A stretch of 64,000 nucleotides of DNA from Deinococcus ficus (GCF_003444775.1 NZ_CP021081.1:2672001-2736000), one strand, 5' to 3'. Shown: positions 1-11,338, numbered from the stretch's first letter. Numbers and translations: made by a program. The notes: generated by a model from the sequence alone, not told the origin.

Positions 1-299
1 AACTCGGCGTCCTTGAGGTTCATGGCCGCGAAGATGAAGTCCTTGTCGAACAGGTAGTCGCTGACGACGTTCCCGGTAAACAGCCCCGGCTGCGCCAGCG
101 CCGAGAGCTGCTTGAAACGGGAGAGCAGGAAGAACACCTGCACCTGGAAGGCGTACGCGTCCGGGTTCTCGTAGAAGTGGGCCAGAAAGGGGTTTTCCTC
201 GACGATTTCCAGGTTCAGTTCCGCGCTGTAGCGGTCGGCGAGGCGCCCAGCGAGACTCGTTTTGCCGACACCGATAGGACCTTCCACGACCACATACAT
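1..299 (-). CDS. Deoxynucleoside kinase (partial, 3' end outside window)
   Basis: Deoxynucleoside kinases phosphorylate deoxynucleosides for dNTP salvage in the cytoplasm. The protein starts MYVVVEGPIGVGKTS, a P-loop placed right at the N-terminus as in the bacterial dGK/dAK family. It continues with an EENPFLAHFYENP segment and a FFLLSRFKQ helix typical of that family, then VVSDYLFDKD, which matches the family DR/DY-type segment. The ATG at 299 is the first start in frame and sits directly before the P-loop. A TACACT box lies at 316-311. About 99 residues are visible; the rest lies beyond base 1. Substrate preference (dG, dA or dC) cannot be told from this part. Confidence 0.85.
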   Translation of the reverse strand, partial: MYVVVEGPIGVGKTSLAGRLADRYSAELNLEIVEENPFLAHFYENPDAYAFQVQVFFLLSRFKQLSALAQPGLFTGNVVSDYLFDKDFIFAAMNLKDAE

Positions 300-390
300 G
301 ACTGCCCCCGAGTGTACCCTCCCCCCGCTGCCGGCGGATGGGGAGACCCGGGACGCCCGCTGGGGGGGTTCCCGGGCCGGGGGCAGGGCC

Positions 391-1533
391 TTACTGCAGG
401 GTGCGCTTGAGCAGGGTGACCTTCACGGTCACAGCCTTCTTGTTCCGCCAGAGTTTCAGGGTGACGGTCTGCCCGGGGCGTTTGGCGGCCACGAGGCGGA
501 TCACGTCGAAGGAGTTGCGCACGCCCTGGCCGTCCACGGCGACGATCACGTCCCCGAGCGCCTGGAACTGCCCGCGGCTGTTGCGCAGGCTGCCGCGCAG
601 GCCGGCGCGGGCGGCGGCGCTGCCGGCGGGCACCTCGTCCACCAGGGCGCCGCTGCTGCTGGTCAGGCCGGCGAGGCTGCGCAGGGCGGGGTCCAGGCTG
701 TCCAGGTCCACCAGGGTGGCGCCCAGGCTGCCGCGCTGCGGCACGCCGATCTTCTCCAGGTCGTCCAGGCTCTGCTTGACGAGGTCGCCGGGAATGGCGA
801 TGCCGATCACGCCGGGCACGAAGCCGTTCGGGGCGGCGTTCGCGTCGGCGACGCCCACGACCAGCCCGCGGGAGTCGAGGAGGGGTCCGCCGCTGTTGCC
901 CTGCTGGATGCTGGCGGTGGTGAGGAAGTAGCTGCTGATCTCCTGCCCGAGGCCGTCGTCGCGGGGCACGTCGCGGCCGCTGGTCGCGGCGCTGTACACG
1001 CCGGACGCGATGAAGTTCTGGAATTTCAGCGGCGTGCCGATGGTGATGAGTTTCTGCCCGGGAATCAGGCGGGCGCTCTGCCCGAAGGTCAGGGTGCGGG
1101 GGGCGCTGACGCCGGTGACGCGCAGGATGGCGATGTCGATGCCGGGGTCCACGCCCTCGAGTTTGGCGTTCACGCGCCGGCCGTCGTAGAGGGTTACGCT
1201 CAGGGATTCCTGGTCGCGGACGACGTGGTAGTTCGTGACGATCAGGTTCTTCTTGTAGAAAAAGCCCGTACCGGTCTCGACCGGGTCGTCCCCCTGCTGC
1301 AGCACTTCCTTGCGCAGCCGGGCGTCCACGCGCACGACCGCCTGCATGGCGGTGCGGGTGACTTCCACGGTGTTCACCTCGTCGTTGGTGACGAGGGGGC
1401 TGGCGGCGGTGACGCGGCCGGTGACGTACGCGCCGCCCACGGCGGCCGTGACCAGCAGCGCGGCCCCGAGGGCGCGGCGGAGCGGCCCGCCGCGGCCGGT
1501 GCGGGCGCTGCCCTGGGGGCCGGCGGAGGTCAC
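391..1533 (-). CDS. HtrA/DegP-like serine protease with PDZ domain
   Basis: Membrane-anchored S1C-family protease, expected to act on damaged or misfolded proteins in the cell envelope. The 380-residue protein has a short arginine-rich N-terminus, one hydrophobic segment (about 20-38) and a trypsin-like domain. The catalytic triad is His103 (in NYHVV), Asp133 (in DIAIL) and Ser214 (in GNSGGPLLD). A single C-terminal PDZ domain covers about 275-375. Its start overlaps the stop of the upstream FmdB-like gene by 4 bases, so the two are probably translated together. Length and layout fit the one-PDZ HtrA class. The physiological substrate is unknown. Confidence 0.93.
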   Translation of the reverse strand: MTSAGPQGSARTGRGGPLRRALGAALLVTAAVGGAYVTGRVTAASPLVTNDEVNTVEVTRTAMQAVVRVDARLRKEVLQQGDDPVETGTGFFYKKNLIVTNYHVVRDQESLSVTLYDGRRVNAKLEGVDPGIDIAILRVTGVSAPRTLTFGQSARLIPGQKLITIGTPLKFQNFIASGVYSAATSGRDVPRDDGLGQEISSYFLTTASIQQGNSGGPLLDSRGLVVGVADANAAPNGFVPGVIGIAIPGDLVKQSLDDLEKIGVPQRGSLGATLVDLDSLDPALRSLAGLTSSSGALVDEVPAGSAAARAGLRGSLRNSRGQFQALGDVIVAVDGQGVRNSFDVIRLVAAKRPGQTVTLKLWRNKKAVTVKVTLLKRTLQ

Positions 1534-1736
1534 TCGCTGCCCTTGCTGCCGGTGTCCTTGGGGCGGCTGTCGGTGACGTAGAAGCCGCTGCCCTTGAAGG
1601 CGATGCCGGGCCGGGCGAGGATCTTCTTGATGGCCACGCCGGTTTCCGGGTGGTGGGTGTGAGGGTCGTCGCGCATGCTCTGGGTGAGTTCGTAGATTTC
1701 GCCGGTGATCAGGTTCTTGTACAGGTACTTGGGCAT
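1530..1736 (-). CDS. FmdB-like small protein lacking the zinc ribbon cysteines
   Basis: A 68-residue protein starting MPKYLYKNLITGEIYEL and containing a PGIAFKGSGFYVTDS segment. This is the pattern of the FmdB family (small putative regulatory proteins), which normally carries a CxxC...CxxC zinc ribbon between these two motifs. Here there is not one cysteine, so it cannot bind zinc in the usual way; the ribbon position holds MRDDPHTHHPETG instead. A GGAG-type ribosome site lies just upstream of the ATG. It overlaps the htrA-like gene by 4 bases and is its translational partner. The function of the family is poorly known. Confidence 0.7.
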   Translation of the reverse strand: MPKYLYKNLITGEIYELTQSMRDDPHTHHPETGVAIKKILARPGIAFKGSGFYVTDSRPKDTGSKGSE

Positions 1737-1971
1737 AGGGAGAACTCCAGGGCCCCGGGCGGTGACCCGGGTGGGTCGTGCCGGGGGCGTGGTCGTGGCC
1801 GCGGGGCCGGGCCGGTGGAGTGGGCCAGGAGCGCGGCTTTCTTGCGGGTCATGGTATCGCAGGCGTTTCGTGAGGAAGGTGGGGAAGGTCTATGTGCGGT
1901 GGGTGCCGGCGTGCCCGCCCCACACCCGGTGCGTCCAGCATATCGGGCCGCTTTGGGGTTGGTCTAGACAG

Positions 1972-1977
1972 TAGATT
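1972..1977 (+). promoter_or_regulatory. Leaderless -10 box for the trans-sulfuration gene
   Basis: TAGATT lies 6 bases before the ATG at 1984, with no Shine-Dalgarno sequence between. The spacing puts the transcription start at or next to the start codon. No good -35 hexamer is visible. Confidence 0.5.
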
Positions 1978-1983
1978 GGCGGC

Positions 1984-3174
1984 ATGGCTCACGACCTTTC
2001 CGACGCCGGGTTCGGTACCCGTGCCGTGCACGCCGGCCACGCCCTGGACCCCCAGACCGGCGCGCACGCCGTCCCCATCTACGCCACGTCCACCTTCGGG
2101 TACTTCAACGCCGAGCGCGGCGCCCGGCTGTTCGGCCTGGAAGAGTCCGGGTACTTCTACTCCCGCCTGAGCAACCCCACCGTGCACGCCTTCGAGCAGA
2201 AGGTCGCGGCGCTGGAAGGCGCGGGCGCGGCCGTGGCGTTCGGGAGCGGCATGGGCGCGGCCAGCGCCATCTGCCTGAGCTTCCTGAAGGCCGGGGACGA
2301 GGTGGCGTTCGTCGGGCCGCTGTACGGCGGCACCGAGGGCCTGCTGCGGGAAGTCATGAGCGGCTTCGGCGTGACCACCGTGGAGGCCGCCGACCTCGAC
2401 GAACTGCGGCGCGTGGTGAACGAAAAAACGCGGCTGGTGTGGCTGGAAACGCCCACCAACCCCACCCTGCGGATCGTGGACCTGCAGGCCGCCGCCGGGA
2501 TCGCGCACGCGGCAGGCGCGCTGGTGGTCGTGGACAACACCTTCAGCACGCCGTACCTGACCCGCCCGCTGGACCTGGGCGCGGACCTCGTGATGCACTC
2601 CGCCACCAAATACCTCAGCGGGCACGGGGACGTGGTCGCCGGCGTGGTCGCGTGCAGCGAGGAGCACAGCGCGCCGCTGCGCCTGCACGGCCTGCGGCAC
2701 GGCGGCGCGGTGCTGGGGCCCTTCGAGGCGTACCTGCTGATCCGCGGCATGAAAACCCTGCCGCTGCGCATGGACGCCCACTGCAAAGGCGCCCACGCCC
2801 TGGCGCTGGCGGTGCAGGACCACCCGGCCGTACAGGCCATCTACTACCCGGGTCTGCCCGGGCACGCCGGGCACGACGTGGCCGCCCGGCAGATGAACGG
2901 GAAGTTCGGTGGGCTGGTCAGCCTGGACCTGGGCAGCCGCGAGGCGGCCTTCGCGTTCCTGAACGCCCTGACGCTGTTCACGCAGGCGGTCAGCCTGGGC
3001 GACGTGGAGAGCCTGTCCAGCCACCCCGCCAGCACCACCCACCAGCTGCTCGGCGAGGAAACGCTGGCCCGCCAGGGCATCACCCCGGGCCTGGTGCGCC
3101 TGTCGGTGGGCGTGGAGGACGCCGAGGACCTGATCGCGGACGTGAGGCAGGCCCTGGACGCCGCGCGCGCCTGA
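1984..3174 (+). CDS. PLP-dependent trans-sulfuration enzyme (Cys/Met metabolism family)
   Basis: A 396-residue cytoplasmic enzyme of the cystathionine gamma-synthase/gamma-lyase/methionine gamma-lyase family, acting on sulfur amino acids. Visible family marks are the SRLSNPTVHAFE motif (Ser-Arg near 60), YGG at 114-116 with the Tyr that stacks on PLP, ETPTNPTLRIVD, the DNTFSTPYLTRP motif with the PLP-binding Asp, and SATKYLSGHGD, where Lys209 should form the Schiff base. The position that is Cys in methionine gamma-lyases (YGCT) is Gly here, which argues against that activity and leaves cystathionine beta/gamma-elimination or O-acylhomoserine sulfhydrylation. It is a single gene, divergent from the fmdB-htrA pair and closed by a terminator. 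Confidence 0.9.
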   Translation: MAHDLSDAGFGTRAVHAGHALDPQTGAHAVPIYATSTFGYFNAERGARLFGLEESGYFYSRLSNPTVHAFEQKVAALEGAGAAVAFGSGMGAASAICLSFLKAGDEVAFVGPLYGGTEGLLREVMSGFGVTTVEAADLDELRRVVNEKTRLVWLETPTNPTLRIVDLQAAAGIAHAAGALVVVDNTFSTPYLTRPLDLGADLVMHSATKYLSGHGDVVAGVVACSEEHSAPLRLHGLRHGGAVLGPFEAYLLIRGMKTLPLRMDAHCKGAHALALAVQDHPAVQAIYYPGLPGHAGHDVAARQMNGKFGGLVSLDLGSREAAFAFLNALTLFTQAVSLGDVESLSSHPASTTHQLLGEETLARQGITPGLVRLSVGVEDAEDLIADVRQALDAARA

Positions 3175-3189
3175 GCGGCCCCCTGACCT

Positions 3190-3222
3190 GGCCCGGAGGA
3201 CCGCGGTTCTCCGGGCCTCTTC
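3190..3222 (+). terminator. Rho-independent-type terminator after trans-sulfuration gene
   Basis: A perfect 9-bp stem (3190-3198 with 3209-3217, GGCCCGGAG/CTCCGGGCC) is followed by a short pyrimidine run TCTTC. It lies 15 bases after the stop codon. Confidence 0.7.
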
Positions 3223-3318
3223 ACGCCGGGTTCACCTGATGAGGCAGTCACTCACCTGAGCATGGAAGCTGCTATGCTCCGCCGTGAACCTCTGGTGTCA
3301 GGTTCACACAAACAGGGC

Positions 3319-3490
3319 AGCGCAAGGTCTGCCCGCGACCACCCACCGGAGGGCGCGGACAGAAGACGAGGTGGAAGTGAGCGAGATTCTGCGGATGCTT
3401 CCAGGCCCGGCACGGGCCTACCCGACCTGCCACGGCAGGTGAAGCGCGGCGATAACCCCCACGGCGACGTGGGCATAAGGCCGCGCAGTG
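3319..3490 (+). promoter_or_regulatory. glmS ribozyme/riboswitch in the glmS leader
   Basis: The 5' leader of glmS carries the glmS self-cleaving ribozyme, which is activated by glucosamine-6-phosphate and lowers glmS mRNA level. Seen directly: the cleavage-site core AGCGC, with the predicted cut between 3319 and 3320; a P2-like stem (CCGCG/CGCGG plus TCTG/CAGA); the conserved GACGAGG at 3365-3371; the GCGGATGCTTCC block at 3391-3402; and a long P4 stem, GCGCGGC at 3444-3450 pairing with GCCGCGC at 3480-3486, holding the GATAACCCCCACG element. Order and spacing match the family. It ends about 120 bases before the glmS ATG. Confidence 0.92.
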
Positions 3491-3562
3491 ACCGTCAAAT
3501 CCATTCAGGCACCGCGTTCCACACGGCGATATGCTGTGCGGACCAGACGTTCACGCCGCCCG

Positions 3563-3581
3563 CCCGGACAGCCCGTCCGGG
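3563..3581 (+). repeat. Hairpin between glmS ribozyme and glmS ribosome site
   Basis: A perfect 7-bp inverted repeat CCCGGAC/GTCCGGG with a 5-base loop. It lies downstream of the ribozyme and about 17 bases before the AGGAG ribosome site. It could protect the 5' end made by ribozyme cleavage or simply stabilise the leader; this is inference. Confidence 0.45.
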
Positions 3582-3608
3582 GCGCGCCTACACGTCGCAG
3601 GAGTCACT

Positions 3609-5429
3609 ATGTGCGGAATTGTTGGGTACATCGGTCCGAAACAGGCGCAGGAGGTCCTCATCTCCGGCCTGAGCAAGCTCGAATACCGCGGGTACGACAG
3701 CGCCGGCGTCGCCATCGGCGACGGCGCCTGCATCACCGTGAAGAAAAAAGCCGGGAAGCTCGCCAACCTCAGCGGCGAACTCGCAGCGCAGCCGCTCGCC
3801 GGCACCATGGGCATCGGGCACACCCGCTGGGCCACCCACGGCCTGCCGAACGACACCAACAGCCACCCCCACGCCACCGAGGACGGCCAGATCGTCATCG
3901 TCCACAACGGCATCATCGAGAACTACCTCAGCCTCAAAGAAGGCCTGATGGGCCGCGGCCACACCTTCAAAAGCGAAACCGACAGCGAGGTCCTCGCCCA
4001 CCTGATCGAGGAAGCCTACCAGGGCGACCTGGAAGGCGCCGTGCGCACGGCCCTCTCGCAGGTGCGCGGCGCGTACGGCATCGTCGTCACGCACGTCAAC
4101 CACCGCGAGATCGTCGCCGCCCGCACCGTCAGCCCCCTCGTGATGGGCGTCGGCGAGGGCGAGATGTTCCTCGCCAGCGACGTGCCCGCCCTGCTCGCCT
4201 ACACCCGCAAGATGGTCTTCCTGCACGACGGCGACATGGTCGTACTGAACGACGACGGCTACCGCGTCACCGACCTCGCCGGCACCGCACTCCAGCGCCC
4301 CGTCGAAACCATCGAATGGGACGCCGAAGCCGCCGAGAAGGGCGGGTTCGACACGTACATGCTCAAGGAAGTCTACGAGCAGCCCCAGGCCCTCACGAAC
4401 ACCCTGATAGGCCGCCTGCACGACGAAACCGGCGAGGTCAATCTCGACATCAACCTCGACCCCGCCAGCTTCAAACGCATCAGCATCATCGCCTGCGGCA
4501 CTGCCTTCTACGCCGGGCTCGTCGGCGAGTACCTGATCGAACAGCTCGCCCGCATCCCCGTGGAATGCGACGTCGCCAGCGAGTACCGCTACCGCGACCC
4601 CCTCGTCAGCGAGAACACCCTCGCCATCGTCGTCTCCCAGTCCGGCGAGACCATCGACACCCTCGAAGCGCTGCGCGAAGCGAAAAAAGGCGGCGCGAAA
4701 ACCCTCGGCGTGATCAACGCCAAGGGCAGCAGCATGACCCGCGAACTCGACGACACCCTCTACATCCACGCCGGCCCCGAAATCGGCGTGGCCAGCACCA
4801 AGGCGTACACGTCCATGGTCAGCGCCTTCCTGCTGCTCGCCCTGTGGCTCGGCCGCGCCCGCGGCACCATCAGCGGCGAGGAAGGCGCCGAACTGCTGCA
4901 CGCCACCCGCGAACTGCCCCGCCTCGTCGAGGAAGCCCTGGCGGAAGCGCGCGTCGAGCAGATCAAACGCGTCGCCGAGAAATACCACCAGGCCCGCGAC
5001 TACCTGTTCCTGGGCCGCGGCGTGAACAGCCCCACCGCCTACGAAGGCGCCCTGAAACTCAAGGAAATCAGCTACATCCACGCCGAAGCGTACGCGGCCG
5101 GCGAGATGAAACACGGCCCCATCGCCCTGATCGACAGCAACCTGCCCGTCGTGGTCGTCGCCACCGAAAGCCGCCTGCTGGAAAAAACCATCAGCAACGT
5201 CCAGGAAGTCCGCGCCCGCGGCGGCAAGGTCATCCTGATCCTCTCCGACGGCGACACCGAAAACGCCCAGCACGCCGACGACGTCATCTACGTCCCCCGC
5301 GCCCACGAGATGGTCTCCCCCGTCGTGAACGCCGTCGCCATGCAGCTCCTCGCCTACTTCACCGCCACCGCCCTCGGCAAGGACGTGGACAAACCCCGCA
5401 ACCTCGCCAAGAGCGTCACCGTCGAATAA
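3609..5429 (+). CDS. glmS: Glutamine-fructose-6-phosphate aminotransferase (isomerizing)
   Basis: Makes glucosamine-6-phosphate from fructose-6-phosphate and glutamine, the first step to UDP-GlcNAc and peptidoglycan. The start MCGIVGYIG places the catalytic N-terminal cysteine directly after Met, which fixes the ATG at 3609; AGGAG lies 7 bases upstream. The 606-residue length is normal. The N-terminal class II glutaminase domain (1-230) shows GHTRWATHG and HNGIIENY. Two SIS sugar-isomerase domains follow, with CGTAFYAG, SQSGETIDT and GRGVNSPTAYEGALKLKEISY, and the conserved C-terminus ends in LAKSVTVE. It is monocistronic, under the ribozyme upstream and closed by a strong terminator. Confidence 0.98.
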   Translation: MCGIVGYIGPKQAQEVLISGLSKLEYRGYDSAGVAIGDGACITVKKKAGKLANLSGELAAQPLAGTMGIGHTRWATHGLPNDTNSHPHATEDGQIVIVHNGIIENYLSLKEGLMGRGHTFKSETDSEVLAHLIEEAYQGDLEGAVRTALSQVRGAYGIVVTHVNHREIVAARTVSPLVMGVGEGEMFLASDVPALLAYTRKMVFLHDGDMVVLNDDGYRVTDLAGTALQRPVETIEWDAEAAEKGGFDTYMLKEVYEQPQALTNTLIGRLHDETGEVNLDINLDPASFKRISIIACGTAFYAGLVGEYLIEQLARIPVECDVASEYRYRDPLVSENTLAIVVSQSGETIDTLEALREAKKGGAKTLGVINAKGSSMTRELDDTLYIHAGPEIGVASTKAYTSMVSAFLLLALWLGRARGTISGEEGAELLHATRELPRLVEEALAEARVEQIKRVAEKYHQARDYLFLGRGVNSPTAYEGALKLKEISYIHAEAYAAGEMKHGPIALIDSNLPVVVVATESRLLEKTISNVQEVRARGGKVILILSDGDTENAQHADDVIYVPRAHEMVSPVVNAVAMQLLAYFTATALGKDVDKPRNLAKSVTVE

Positions 5430-5443
5430 CAGCAGGAATCAGC

Positions 5444-5482
5444 GAAACCGCCCGAGTCAGAGAACTCGGGCGGTTTCGGCTT
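5444..5482 (+). terminator. Strong intrinsic terminator after glmS
   Basis: A perfect 14-bp inverted repeat, 5444-5457 (GAAACCGCCCGAGT) and 5464-5477, with a 6-base loop. It lies between the convergent glmS and the minus-strand lipoprotein gene and could serve both directions. Confidence 0.85.
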
Positions 5483-5505
5483 GATGAACTTCCTTCGGTG
5501 GGTCC

Positions 5506-6009
5506 TCAGCGGCCCCGGGCAACGAGCGTGAGGTCCTTCGAGTTCACGAAGGCGCGCAGCAAGCTGTCCTCGATCCGCCCCGTGTTGACGTTGCCGTCCG
5601 TGGTCGTGGCCGTCACCCTCACCTTCAGGAGCTTCCCGCCGATGGGTTGGGAATCCCACAGCACCTCCACGGTGTGCCCGGTCGCGGCATTCACGGAACG
5701 CCAGTGCGCGCGCATATGCATGGGGGCGTCTTTCTCGCCAATCCGGGTCATGCTGTCCGCCCCGTCAGGAAAGCTGAACCGTTCGTAGCCGGCGGGGAGT
5801 CCCGTGTCGAAGCTCTGAAAGATCATCAGCACGGAAATCAGGGAGAACCCCCGGATCCCCGTCATCTGTTCAGGGGCCAGTGTGGAATTTGACAGCGCCG
5901 CGTTTGGCGAGATCTCAACGATCACTTCGTTCGGGGCGGGTTTGGGGCCGGTGTAGGTGGGGGCGCAGGCGCTGAGGAGCAGGGCGGTGCTCAGGAGGGC
6001 TTTCTTCAC
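5506..6009 (-). CDS. Predicted lipoprotein of unknown function
   Basis: A 167-residue protein with a clear lipoprotein signal: a lysine-rich start, a hydrophobic stretch and the lipobox LLSAC with the lipidated cysteine near residue 15. The mature part has no motif I recognise; it contains mixed beta-type segments such as TGHTVEVLWDS and KLLKVRVTATTTDG. The start is a GTG at 6009, chosen because the signal peptide begins there and a TACGCT -10 box (6021-6016) sits exactly 6 bases upstream, the leaderless spacing seen for many genes here. It is convergent with glmS. Function unknown. Confidence 0.8.
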   Translation of the reverse strand: MKKALLSTALLLSACAPTYTGPKPAPNEVIVEISPNAALSNSTLAPEQMTGIRGFSLISVLMIFQSFDTGLPAGYERFSFPDGADSMTRIGEKDAPMHMRAHWRSVNAATGHTVEVLWDSQPIGGKLLKVRVTATTTDGNVNTGRIEDSLLRAFVNSKDLTLVARGR

Positions 6010-6015
6010 GCGGCA

Positions 6016-6021
6016 AGCGTA
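6016..6021 (-). promoter_or_regulatory. Leaderless -10 box for the lipoprotein gene
   Basis: TACGCT on the minus strand, 6 bases before the GTG at 6009, with no ribosome binding site between. Confidence 0.5.
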
Positions 6022-6070
6022 CGCCCCCCGGCGGTGACCGGGGGGCGCAGTTGACCTGGGGGCCTCAGCC

Positions 6071-7828
6071 TTAGAGGCTGATCAGGAAGGGGTCTTCCAG
6101 GCTTTCGCAGATGAAGCGCAGGAAGCGGGCGGCGTCGGCGCCGTCAATGAGGCGGTGGTCGTAGGTGAGGGAGAGGGGGAGCATGTTGCGCGGCTCGAAC
6201 TCGCCCTTGTCCTTGTTCCAGACGGGTTCCATGCCGCCGCGGGAGACGCCGAGGATGGCGACTTCGGGGCTGTTGACGATGGGGGTGAAGGCGTGTCCGC
6301 CGATGCCGCCGAGGTTTGAAATGGTGAAGGTGGCGCCCTGCATCTCGTCGGGTTTGAGTTTGCGGTCGCGGGCGCGGGCGGCGAGGTCGCTGAGGTCCAC
6401 GACCATCTCGGTGATGCTCTTGCGGTCGGCGTTTTTCACGACGGGCACGAGCAGGCCGACGGGGGTGTCCACGGCCACGCCGATGTTCACGTAGTCCTTG
6501 AAGATGACCTGTTCGTTGGCGAGGTCGAGGCTGGCGCCGAACTTGGGGTACTTGCGCAGGGCGTTCGCGGCGACCTTCATGAGGATGTGGGTCATGGTGA
6601 GTTTCCCGCCGGCCTTCTCGACGCGGGCGCTAAAGCGCCTCCGGGTTTCTTCCATGAGGGTGATGTCGGCCTTGTCGAAGTGGGTGACCATGGGGATGGT
6701 CGTCCAGGCCTGCGTCATGCTGCGCACGGTGGCGCGGCGGATGCCGCTCATGTCCTCGCGGGTGGTGGCGCCCCACTTGTTGAAGTCGGGGAGCGGCGCG
6801 GCGACCGGGGCCGGCGCGGCCGGGGCCGCGGGTGCGGGGGTGGCTGCGGCCTGCGGGGCGGGTGCGCTGGCGGCGGGGGTGGCCGGGGCGTTGGCGGCGC
6901 CGCGGACGTCGTCCTCGGTGATGCGGCCGACCGGGCCGGTGCCGTGGACGGTTGCGATGTCCACGCCAAGTTCCCGCGCGAGCCGGCGGACGCTGGGGGC
7001 GGCGTGCACGACGGGGCGCCCGTCGAAGGTCTGCGCGGCCTGAGGCGCCTGGGCGGGCGTGCTGGCGGGCGCGGCGGTCGGGGTGGGGGCGGCGGGTGCC
7101 GCGGGTGCCTGAGCGGCCGGGCTGGCCGGGGCTGGCGTGGCGGCCTGAGCCAGGGCCGCGCTGGCGCCGCCGCTGAGGGTGAGGATGGCGCTGCCGACCT
7201 TGAGGGTATCGCCGATCTTCACGTCCACGCTCTGGACCGTTCCGGCGGCGTTCGAGGGGACTTCCACGACAGCCTTGTCGGTTTCGAGTTCGATGACCGG
7301 CTGGCCCTCGGTGACGCTGTCGCCGGGGTTCACGAGAATGGTCACGACGGTGCCCTTCTCGATGTTGTCGCCCACGTCGGGCAGGGTGACCTGGGTGGTG
7401 CCGCCGGTCTGGGGGGCGCTGGGGGCCGCGGCCGGCGCCTGGGCCGGCGGGGTGGTCTGGGCCTGTTCCTTCTGGCTTTCGATCTGCGCGGCGGCCACGC
7501 GCTGGGCGGTCGCCTCGTCGCCTGCGACGGTGGCACTGTCGGGTTCGGCGGCGTTGTCCGGGAGGCTGGGGGCGCTGCTGCCCGCCCCTTCGGCGCCGGT
7601 CAGGGTGGCGATCACGCCGCCCACCGGGATGGTGTCGCCGATCTTCACGTTCACGCTCTGGACCGTACCGGCAGCGTTCGAGGGGACCTCGACGACGGCC
7701 TTGTCGGTTTCGAGTTCGATGATCGGCTGGCCCTCGGTGACGCTGTCGCCGGGGTTCACGAGAATGGTCACGACGGTGCCTTTCTCGATGTTGTCGCCCA
7801 CGTCGGGCAGTTTCAGTTCGGTTGCCAT
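6071..7828 (-). CDS. aceF: Dihydrolipoamide acetyltransferase, E2 of pyruvate dehydrogenase
   Basis: Core enzyme of the pyruvate dehydrogenase complex, transferring acetyl from lipoate to CoA. The 585-residue protein has two lipoyl domains (about 3-78 and 146-219) with lipoylated Lys43 and Lys185, both in [11 protein letters not shown]. An Ala/Pro-rich linker leads to a peripheral subunit-binding domain ([15 protein letters not shown]...GRITEDDV, about 283-320), then another Ala/Pro linker and the catalytic domain ending in [15 protein letters not shown], with the HxxxDG active-site motif. The ATG at 7828 is chosen because AAAGGAG lies 6 bases upstream and the lipoyl domain begins at residue 3; an upstream in-frame ATG at 7864 has no such site. 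It is the second gene of the aceE-aceF pair. Confidence 0.97.
   Translation of the reverse strand: MATELKLPDVGDNIEKGTVVTILVNPGDSVTEGQPIIELETDKAVVEVPSNAAGTVQSVNVKIGDTIPVGGVIATLTGAEGAGSSAPSLPDNAAEPDSATVAGDEATAQRVAAAQIESQKEQAQTTPPAQAPAAAPSAPQTGGTTQVTLPDVGDNIEKGTVVTILVNPGDSVTEGQPVIELETDKAVVEVPSNAAGTVQSVDVKIGDTLKVGSAILTLSGGASAALAQAATPAPASPAAQAPAAPAAPTPTAAPASTPAQAPQAAQTFDGRPVVHAAPSVRRLARELGVDIATVHGTGPVGRITEDDVRGAANAPATPAASAPAPQAAATPAPAAPAAPAPVAAPLPDFNKWGATTREDMSGIRRATVRSMTQAWTTIPMVTHFDKADITLMEETRRRFSARVEKAGGKLTMTHILMKVAANALRKYPKFGASLDLANEQVIFKDYVNIGVAVDTPVGLLVPVVKNADRKSITEMVVDLSDLAARARDRKLKPDEMQGATFTISNLGGIGGHAFTPIVNSPEVAILGVSRGGMEPVWNKDKGEFEPRNMLPLSLTYDHRLIDGADAARFLRFICESLEDPFLISL
7211..7384. repeat. 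Lipoyl-domain DNA repeat, copy 2 in aceF
   Basis: About 174 bases encoding most of the second lipoyl domain are nearly identical to 7637-7810, offset by exactly 426 bases (142 codons). Roughly the first 50 residues of the two domains differ at only one position, I to V. Confidence 0.85.
7637..7810. repeat. Lipoyl-domain DNA repeat, copy 1 in aceF
   Basis: Partner of 7211-7384. The DNA identity, including most third codon positions, points to recent duplication or ongoing gene conversion. Confidence 0.85.
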
Positions 7829-7947
7829 GTGCGGCTCCTTTGGAAGGTCAGCGGTGGGGTCCATGGGCGGGGGTTGAGGTGACTGTACGACGCCCTGGTG
7901 GGGCGCAGCTTTCCCTTTTGCTCATGGCCCCGGGCGCGGGGCGCGGC

Positions 7948-10689
<2,742 letters not shown>

Positions 10690-10695
10690 GGCGCC

Positions 10696-10725
10696 AGTCT
10701 AGGCGAGCCCATTGACCTTCACCAA
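10696..10725 (-). promoter_or_regulatory. Promoter of aceE-aceF (leaderless)
   Basis: Minus-strand TTGGTG (10725-10720), an 18-base spacer and TAGACT (10701-10696), which ends 6 bases before the aceE ATG. Confidence 0.6.
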
Positions 10726-10792
10726 CAGGAGATCATGAAGGGATTGACCAGCCGAAGTGGTCAGTGGGGGGACGGCGTGCCACACTGCACCC

Positions 10793-11335
10793 ATGGACGC
10801 CGTCACGCTGCGCCACTCGGCCGGGGGCCGGCACCCTTCGGTCACGATGACCGCCGGGCCCATCCTGCGGTACTGCCCCGCCTGCCACCACACCCCGCCC
10901 GAACCGTACCCCTACCACGGCAGCCGCTACGGGCAGGTGGGCGCCTTCACGTGCGGGCACTGCGGCGCGCAGGTGAGCCTCACCGACGGCGACTGCCACC
11001 CCCCGGTGGTGTACCACGCCCGGCCCACGCCGGCCGCGCCGACCGTGACGGAAACCATCCGGTTCGAGGCCCTGTACCGCATCACCGAAGCCGACTTCAG
11101 GCAGGTCGAACGCTGGACCGGCCTGATGCTGCTGGGCGACACGACCGAGACCATCGGGGACTTCCCGGCGCGGGTGGAGCGCGTGGCCGCCGAGGTGGCC
11201 CGGCGGGCGCTGCCGCCCCGGCCCGCCACCCCCAGCCTGCCCTTCGTGACCTGGGTGCCGCAGCCGTTCCGGGCGTGGCTGGACCTGTACGCCACGCTGG
11301 AAGGCGCCGGCCAGAGCCCGCAGGGGCCGGGGTAG
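10793..11335 (+). CDS. Hypothetical protein with zinc-ribbon-like cysteine pairs
   Basis: A 180-residue protein of unknown function. Near the N-terminus it has CPAC and, about 30 residues later, CGHC, a CxxC...CxxC pattern that could bind one zinc ion. The rest is mixed, with a possible C-terminal amphipathic part ([14 protein letters not shown]). No signal peptide or membrane segment is seen. The start at 10793 is favoured because a CACACT box lies 6 bases upstream; a later ATG at 10847 is possible and would still keep both cysteine pairs. Its stop codon overlaps the -10 box of the downstream LysR gene. Confidence 0.6.
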   Translation: MDAVTLRHSAGGRHPSVTMTAGPILRYCPACHHTPPEPYPYHGSRYGQVGAFTCGHCGAQVSLTDGDCHPPVVYHARPTPAAPTVTETIRFEALYRITEADFRQVERWTGLMLLGDTTETIGDFPARVERVAAEVARRALPPRPATPSLPFVTWVPQPFRAWLDLYATLEGAGQSPQGPG

Positions 11336-11338
11336 GCT
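11333..11338 (+). promoter_or_regulatory. Leaderless -10 box for the LysR gene
   Basis: TAGGCT, 5 bases before the ATG at 11344. Its first three bases are the stop codon of the preceding gene, so the regulator can be transcribed on its own. Confidence 0.5.

Noticed and set aside
1849..3042. 397-codon minus-strand frame opposite the trans-sulfuration gene
   Set aside because: The plus-strand frame has complete PLP-enzyme motifs; the minus frame is His/Gln/Val-rich without domains, as expected for a shadow frame.
10744..10786. TTGACC (10744) as the -35 of the zinc-ribbon gene promoter
   Set aside because: The gap to CACACT is 31 bases, far outside the 16-19 range for sigma-70 promoters.
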